Origin: Pontibacter ummariensis | Lineage (GTDB): Bacteria > Bacteroidota > Bacteroidia > Cytophagales > Hymenobacteraceae | Assembly (NCBI RefSeq): GCF_900188175.1 | Contig: NZ_FZOQ01000023.1 | Location: 20,760 to 84,759, forward strand | Direction: 5' to 3' | Length of the DNA stretch: 64,000 nucleotides | Notes under the pieces: model-generated | Database searches by the model: none | What the model saw: the letters and a program-made list of their open reading frames with translations, nothing else | Told to the model about the DNA's origin: nothing | Part shown: positions 61,121 to 64,000 of the stretch, piece by piece | How positions within the stretch are numbered: position 1 is the first letter of the stretch | Layout: every line of letters starts with the position of its first letter | Program-made: the position numbers and the translations under genes

Positions 61121-62242
61121 TTGAAAAAGCGGGTTAAGCGGGTATTCTCTATCCATCATTGGCTAGGGCTGTTAGCAGGGCTGTTCCTGCTAATCTCCAG
61201 CGTCACGGGTTCCGTGCTGGTGTTCCACCACGACATCGACCACGCACAGTTCGCCGGCCTGTCCACGCTGGCAGTGCCCGCAACGGAATTGAAGATCGAT
61301 AGCTCTATCGCACGCATTCTGAAGGCTTACCCGGGAAGCGACGTCCGGGTGCCGGAACTCCCTAAAGGGCAAGACCAGGCGCTGAAGTATGAGATCCGGA
61401 GTACTGAGGGGCGTAAGTGGGTTTTTGTGCACCCGACGACAGGAGAAACGCTGGCGACCGTGGCGCGCGCAGACAAGCGGTTGGTACATACCCTGCTCGA
61501 TCTCCACTACAACCTGCTCTCTGGCACCCCAGGCAAGATAGGGGTGCTTTTAGGCGGGCTTTCTCTCATTGTGCTTTCCATCACAGGCCTCCTCCTCTAC
61601 CGCAAGTCCATTTGGAAAGTGCTTGCCTTTCGGCAGCGTGTGTCCTTCAAAAGCAGGCGTTCCTTCTTCTCCAGCCTACACCGGGTAATCGGCGTCTGGA
61701 GCCTTGCCTTTAACCTGTTTATTAGCATAACGGGCACCTGGATCGCCTTCACTATTGTGCAAAGCGCCCTTAGCCCTGTCAGTGTCAGTACCGTGGAGGG
61801 CAACGCCCCAACCATGGTATCGGTGGACAGCGTGCTAAAGCAGATCAGCAAGGACTACCCGGAGTTTGAAATCAACTACCTCCGCTTTGCTGGTGGGACC
61901 CTTTCGGCCCTCGGGAGGCTCAAATCAGACCCATCTTATTACGGGGTTACCTTTAGTAACCTGCAGGTGGACCTGAGCTCCGGGCAAGTGAAGGGGGTGA
62001 ACTTTGTAAAGGACAAGCCCTGGCATGAGCGCCTGCTGCTAGTGTTTAAGCCATTGCACTTTGGTGACTATGCTGGCTTACCCGTAAAGCTTATTTACTG
62101 TTTCTTCGGTACGATGCCCGGTGTGCTGGCCGTCTCGGGCTTTCTGGTTTGGAGACTGCGAAACCGTAAGCCACAGGAAAGGATAGTAAGAAGAAGGCTT
62201 CCTTTAACACCAGGCGATGCCTTAAAGCCAATATCAAACTAA
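61121..62242 (+). CDS. PepSY-domain membrane protein (siderophore reductase-like)
   Basis: A 373-residue inner-membrane protein with four transmembrane helices (about 15-35, 138-158, 190-212, 333-352). It begins KRVFSIHHWLGLLAGLFLLI, the PepSY_TM/PiuB start with conserved His residues suited to heme binding; LHYNLLSGTPGK, FSSLHRVIGVWSL and PLHFGDYAGL carry further His. TTG at 61121 is the only start, with AGAGGA close upstream. Relatives such as FoxB, PiuB and FhuF-like partners reduce ferric siderophores at the membrane. Divergent from the TonB receptor. Confidence 0.88.
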   Translation: MKKRVKRVFSIHHWLGLLAGLFLLISSVTGSVLVFHHDIDHAQFAGLSTLAVPATELKIDSSIARILKAYPGSDVRVPELPKGQDQALKYEIRSTEGRKWVFVHPTTGETLATVARADKRLVHTLLDLHYNLLSGTPGKIGVLLGGLSLIVLSITGLLLYRKSIWKVLAFRQRVSFKSRRSFFSSLHRVIGVWSLAFNLFISITGTWIAFTIVQSALSPVSVSTVEGNAPTMVSVDSVLKQISKDYPEFEINYLRFAGGTLSALGRLKSDPSYYGVTFSNLQVDLSSGQVKGVNFVKDKPWHERLLLVFKPLHFGDYAGLPVKLIYCFFGTMPGVLAVSGFLVWRLRNRKPQERIVRRRLPLTPGDALKPISN

Positions 62243-62758
62243 GCCTGCATGCATAGTGACTGTACTCTGTTCCTGGTCACCTTCTGCTATTGCACAAACA
62301 ATACATTACTTTGTAAACACGCTTCCTTTAGAGGCTGCCCCATCACATAGGCATACAACAAAATACGCAGCAGCAATGGAGGGTAAAGGCTTTGTTGTAC
62401 ATACCCCTTTCAGAGTACCTAGAGGGACTTTTCAGTAATCTCGTTTGGACTCGACCAAATACCTACCCTTAGAAAGGGTAACAAAGGTGTTGTGCCTAGT
62501 CATAGATACTTTGATAGCACCATCAAGTTTATGCTTGTCAGCCAATTACAAACAATTAAATTTTGCTAATTATTACTATTTACCCCCTTTGTTTACCCAA
62601 AAAAAAGCACTTACAAGTAAAACCTGTGCGTGCTTCTTTTATATTAATTCCGCTAAATTTAAACCAGATTGCTAGTTCTTAGAAGGCGTTTTGGTCTATC
62701 CAGCTAAGCTACGGGAGCTTCTTTTTTGATAGAGTTTTCTCTATCCCGTAGAGGAGCC
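62243..62758. other. Gap with hairpins, no gene
   Basis: About 515 bases with no supported reading frame. Near its end GATAGAG (62728-62734) and CTCTATC (62739-62745) form a small hairpin next to a run of six Ts on the plus strand, and TACGGGA (62710-62716) can pair with TCCCGTA (62744-62750) instead. Neither is a clean terminator for the T9SS pseudogene. The AT-rich centre is typical of spacer DNA. Confidence 0.4.
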
Positions 62759-63463
62759 TTATCTCTTCAGGAACTTCCTCACCACCACCTTTTTTTCTAC
62801 CTCTGCGATCAGAATGTAGAGACCTGGAGTCAAATTTCCTACATGAATCCTGCCTATTCTGTCGTGCTGAAAGGGAACAAGCTTTCCACTCATGTTAGCG
62901 ATTCGTAAAGGTTTAAAATACTTATTCCCGCTGTTAACGTAGATGAAGTCGGAAACCGGGTTAGGATATAGCGTAAGCGCTTCTCCCTCATAGGCCTCTT
63001 CAATTCCCGTCACCTCCCTTTTCTTTGAGCTCCAGAGTTGACGTCCGGAAGAAGTAGTCTCCGCCAAGAAAAGCAACTCCCCATTACAAATCATAAAACT
63101 GGAGGGATTGGAGCTTTTCTGACCCAATTCCATATCAAATAGCAGCTTAGTTGTGGACGCTGTTCCTTCTGTTGCCCATACCTCGGCCCCGCTCTCCGCT
63201 GTATAGGCACTGAAGTAAAGCTTTTCTCCATCTGCTATAAAGTACGCAGGAAAGGAACCTACTTGACCCTCATTGATGTCGCTCATAAGCAAAGTCCCTT
63301 CACTTGTGCCATCCGTCTTCCAAAGCTCATAGCCATGGGTCCTATCATTTGCACGATAAAAGGTCTAATCCGCAACAACAACGGACGTGGAATAAAAGTC
63401 ATCAAGTCCAATTTTTGATGTGCTTATGTTATGAACCAACTGGGGAGCAAGTTCCTGCCACTA
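62759..63463 (-). pseudogene. Broken gene for a type IX-secreted ELWKTDGT-repeat protein
   Basis: The last part of this frame (177 residues ending at 62759) has the type IX secretion C-terminal domain LYPNPVSDFIYV...GLYILIAE...KKVVVRKFLKR. Upstream in the same frame the minus strand encodes repeats of the ELWKTDGTSEGT kind (TFYRANDRTHGYELWKTDGT), but an in-frame TAG at 63365-63367 interrupts them. A second TAG at 63461-63463 in the same frame closes the fragment, where an IS3-type sequence begins. The N-terminus and signal peptide are lost. The intact gene would make a large secreted protein carried by the T9SS. It is now likely non-functional. Confidence 0.8.
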
Positions 63464-63685
63464 ATTTGCATGCCTGCTGGAGCATAAATTTTGTGGCTGA
63501 CCAGCTCTTCGGCGGCCGCAAATTCCGCGGCTTAACTGTAGTCGATAATTATAGCCGCAAATGCCTGGCCATCGAGGTGGACCAGGGCATGAAAGGGGAA
63601 TGACACTGCAGGAATGGATACAAAAGAATAGAATGAAACCTAACTCTCTACTTTAGAGCTGGCCTAAAAACGGGCGGACCTAAAC
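63432..63685 (+). mobile_element. IS3-family transposase remnant
   Basis: A plus-strand frame to 63600 reads WSINFVADQLFGGRKFRGLT then VVDNYSRKCLAIEVDQG, the first part of the integrase catalytic core of IS3-family OrfB (the first Asp of the DDE triad is probably replaced by Asn in INF, where DF is usual). The frame stops at 63601 before the rest of the core. The following 80 bases, with CTCTACTTTAGAGCTGGCC and ACGGGCGGACC, look like the 3' end and inverted repeat of such an element, but that is by memory. The exact edges are uncertain and the copy is dead. Confidence 0.65.
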
Positions 63686-63820
63686 TGCTTAAATCTGCGC
63701 AAGCTACCTATTGAAGCTCGGGGAGGTTAAACCAAAGCCGGGCACTCTCCCCTTGTATGCACACAAGTGTGGGTGAGACGGGCGGAGCCTATTCTGCAAG
63801 ACGGGGCTCAGGGGCACTTT
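63686..63820. other. Structured, GC-rich unexplained segment
   Basis: No coding frame. Local pairings exist: GGGGAG (63720-63725) with CTCCCC (63747-63752), CTTGT (63752-63756) with ACAAG (63763-63767), and GAGCC (63785-63789) with GGCTC (63805-63809). It may be a further mobile-element or RNA remnant. I checked for a group II intron domain V and found no match. Confidence 0.35.
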
Positions 63821-63915
63821 ACATGCTCAAAGAAAACACGACATGAACCAGCACTGATGAGTTCTTAGACCTTTTTGGGGCCTTCCTCTAGAACAGGAAG
63901 CGTATCTCCCAACTT

Positions 63916-64000
63916 TTATGACTCGTGCACCTGGCAAGCTTCCAGAACATTTCCGTCTGGATCATAAAAGAAGAAGTACTTCACGACGTCATCTTCTATC
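63916..64000 (-). CDS. VOC/glyoxalase-family protein (3' end only)
   Basis: The minus strand from the window edge reads IEDDVVKYFFFYDPDGNVLEACQ and ends with TAA at 63918-63916. FYDPDGNVLE is the terminal metal-binding motif of the vicinal oxygen chelate superfamily (glyoxalase I, fosfomycin and bleomycin resistance types), where Glu is a metal ligand. Only about 27 codons are inside the window, too short for further classification. Confidence 0.8.
   Translation of the reverse strand, partial: IEDDVVKYFFFYDPDGNVLEACQVHES

Noticed and set aside
62256..62675. Two short plus-strand frames of 60 and 76 codons in the gap before the T9SS pseudogene
   Set aside because: No domain, low hydrophobic pattern, and AT-rich spacer; not convincing as genes.
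63686..63820. Possible group II intron end
   Set aside because: No domain V consensus and no reverse transcriptase frame nearby; kept only as an unexplained structured segment.
1..64000. CRISPR arrays, tRNA or rRNA genes, prophage genes
   Set aside because: None could be recognised by reading the sequence; no regularly spaced direct repeats and no tRNA cloverleaf motif were noticed.

Overview
The window looks like a chromosomal stretch from a member of the Bacteroidota, most likely the Cytophagales (Hymenobacteraceae, Pontibacter-like). The reasons are a type IX secretion C-terminal domain, many short-signal lipoproteins, a SusC-like carboxypeptidase-regulatory domain fused to a TonB receptor, families such as SWFGD and DUF4178 in typical neighbourhoods, and several exact TAnnTTTG -7 promoter motifs with TTTG about 19-21 bp upstream. 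The genus is inference. No rRNA, tRNA, CRISPR array or intact mobile element is seen. Nearly all of it reads as ordinary, densely coding chromosome; only the last kilobase is degraded.

Left to right: 0.3-16.7 kb holds a sodium/solute symporter, lipoproteins, an SRPBCC/alcohol dehydrogenase operon, a sugar-dehydrogenase lipoprotein, a PAP2 phosphatase, Tex, an MscS-type channel, and a run of lipid-directed hydrolases (neutral ceramidase, patatin, alpha/beta hydrolase), then a Bcp peroxiredoxin. 16.8-20.3 kb is a three-gene glycosyltransferase operon. 22.9-26.3 kb is an arsenosugar-type cluster: ArsS radical SAM enzyme, an AhpD-like protein, a rhodanese lipoprotein and two CofC-like/TIGR04282 nucleotidyl-glycosyl-transferase-like proteins. 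26.5-33.8 kb contains envelope proteins, topoisomerase III and a very low-complexity Tyr/Gly/Asn/Asp/Arg-rich SWFGD protein.

33.9-38.5 kb carries a beta-carbonic anhydrase, a SulP transporter and a two-component system that is divergent from a CDF metal exporter. 38.6-43.2 kb has miscellaneous metabolic genes and a GH5 enzyme. 43.6-50.4 kb is one co-oriented cluster (two DUF4178 zinc-ribbon proteins, a 60-aa membrane peptide, DUF350, an integral-membrane spermidine-synthase-like protein, a Tat-exported FAD oxidoreductase and a polytopic membrane protein). It is the best candidate in the window for an under-described system, plausibly polyamine-linked envelope maintenance. 50.6-56 kb groups ion and inorganic-carbon functions: a second beta-carbonic anhydrase with a bestrophin channel, NhaA, and two tandem, near-identical-length Ca2+/Na+ exchangers. 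58.5-62.2 kb is a divergent iron-type uptake pair (TonB receptor and PepSY membrane reductase-like protein) with palindromic candidate operators between them. 62.7-64 kb holds a broken type IX-secreted protein gene, an IS3-family remnant and the end of a VOC-family gene.

Start codons were re-chosen where the longest frame was unlikely. TTG or GTG starts are proposed for topB, the PepSY protein, the rhodanese, one TIGR04282 protein and the first exchanger.
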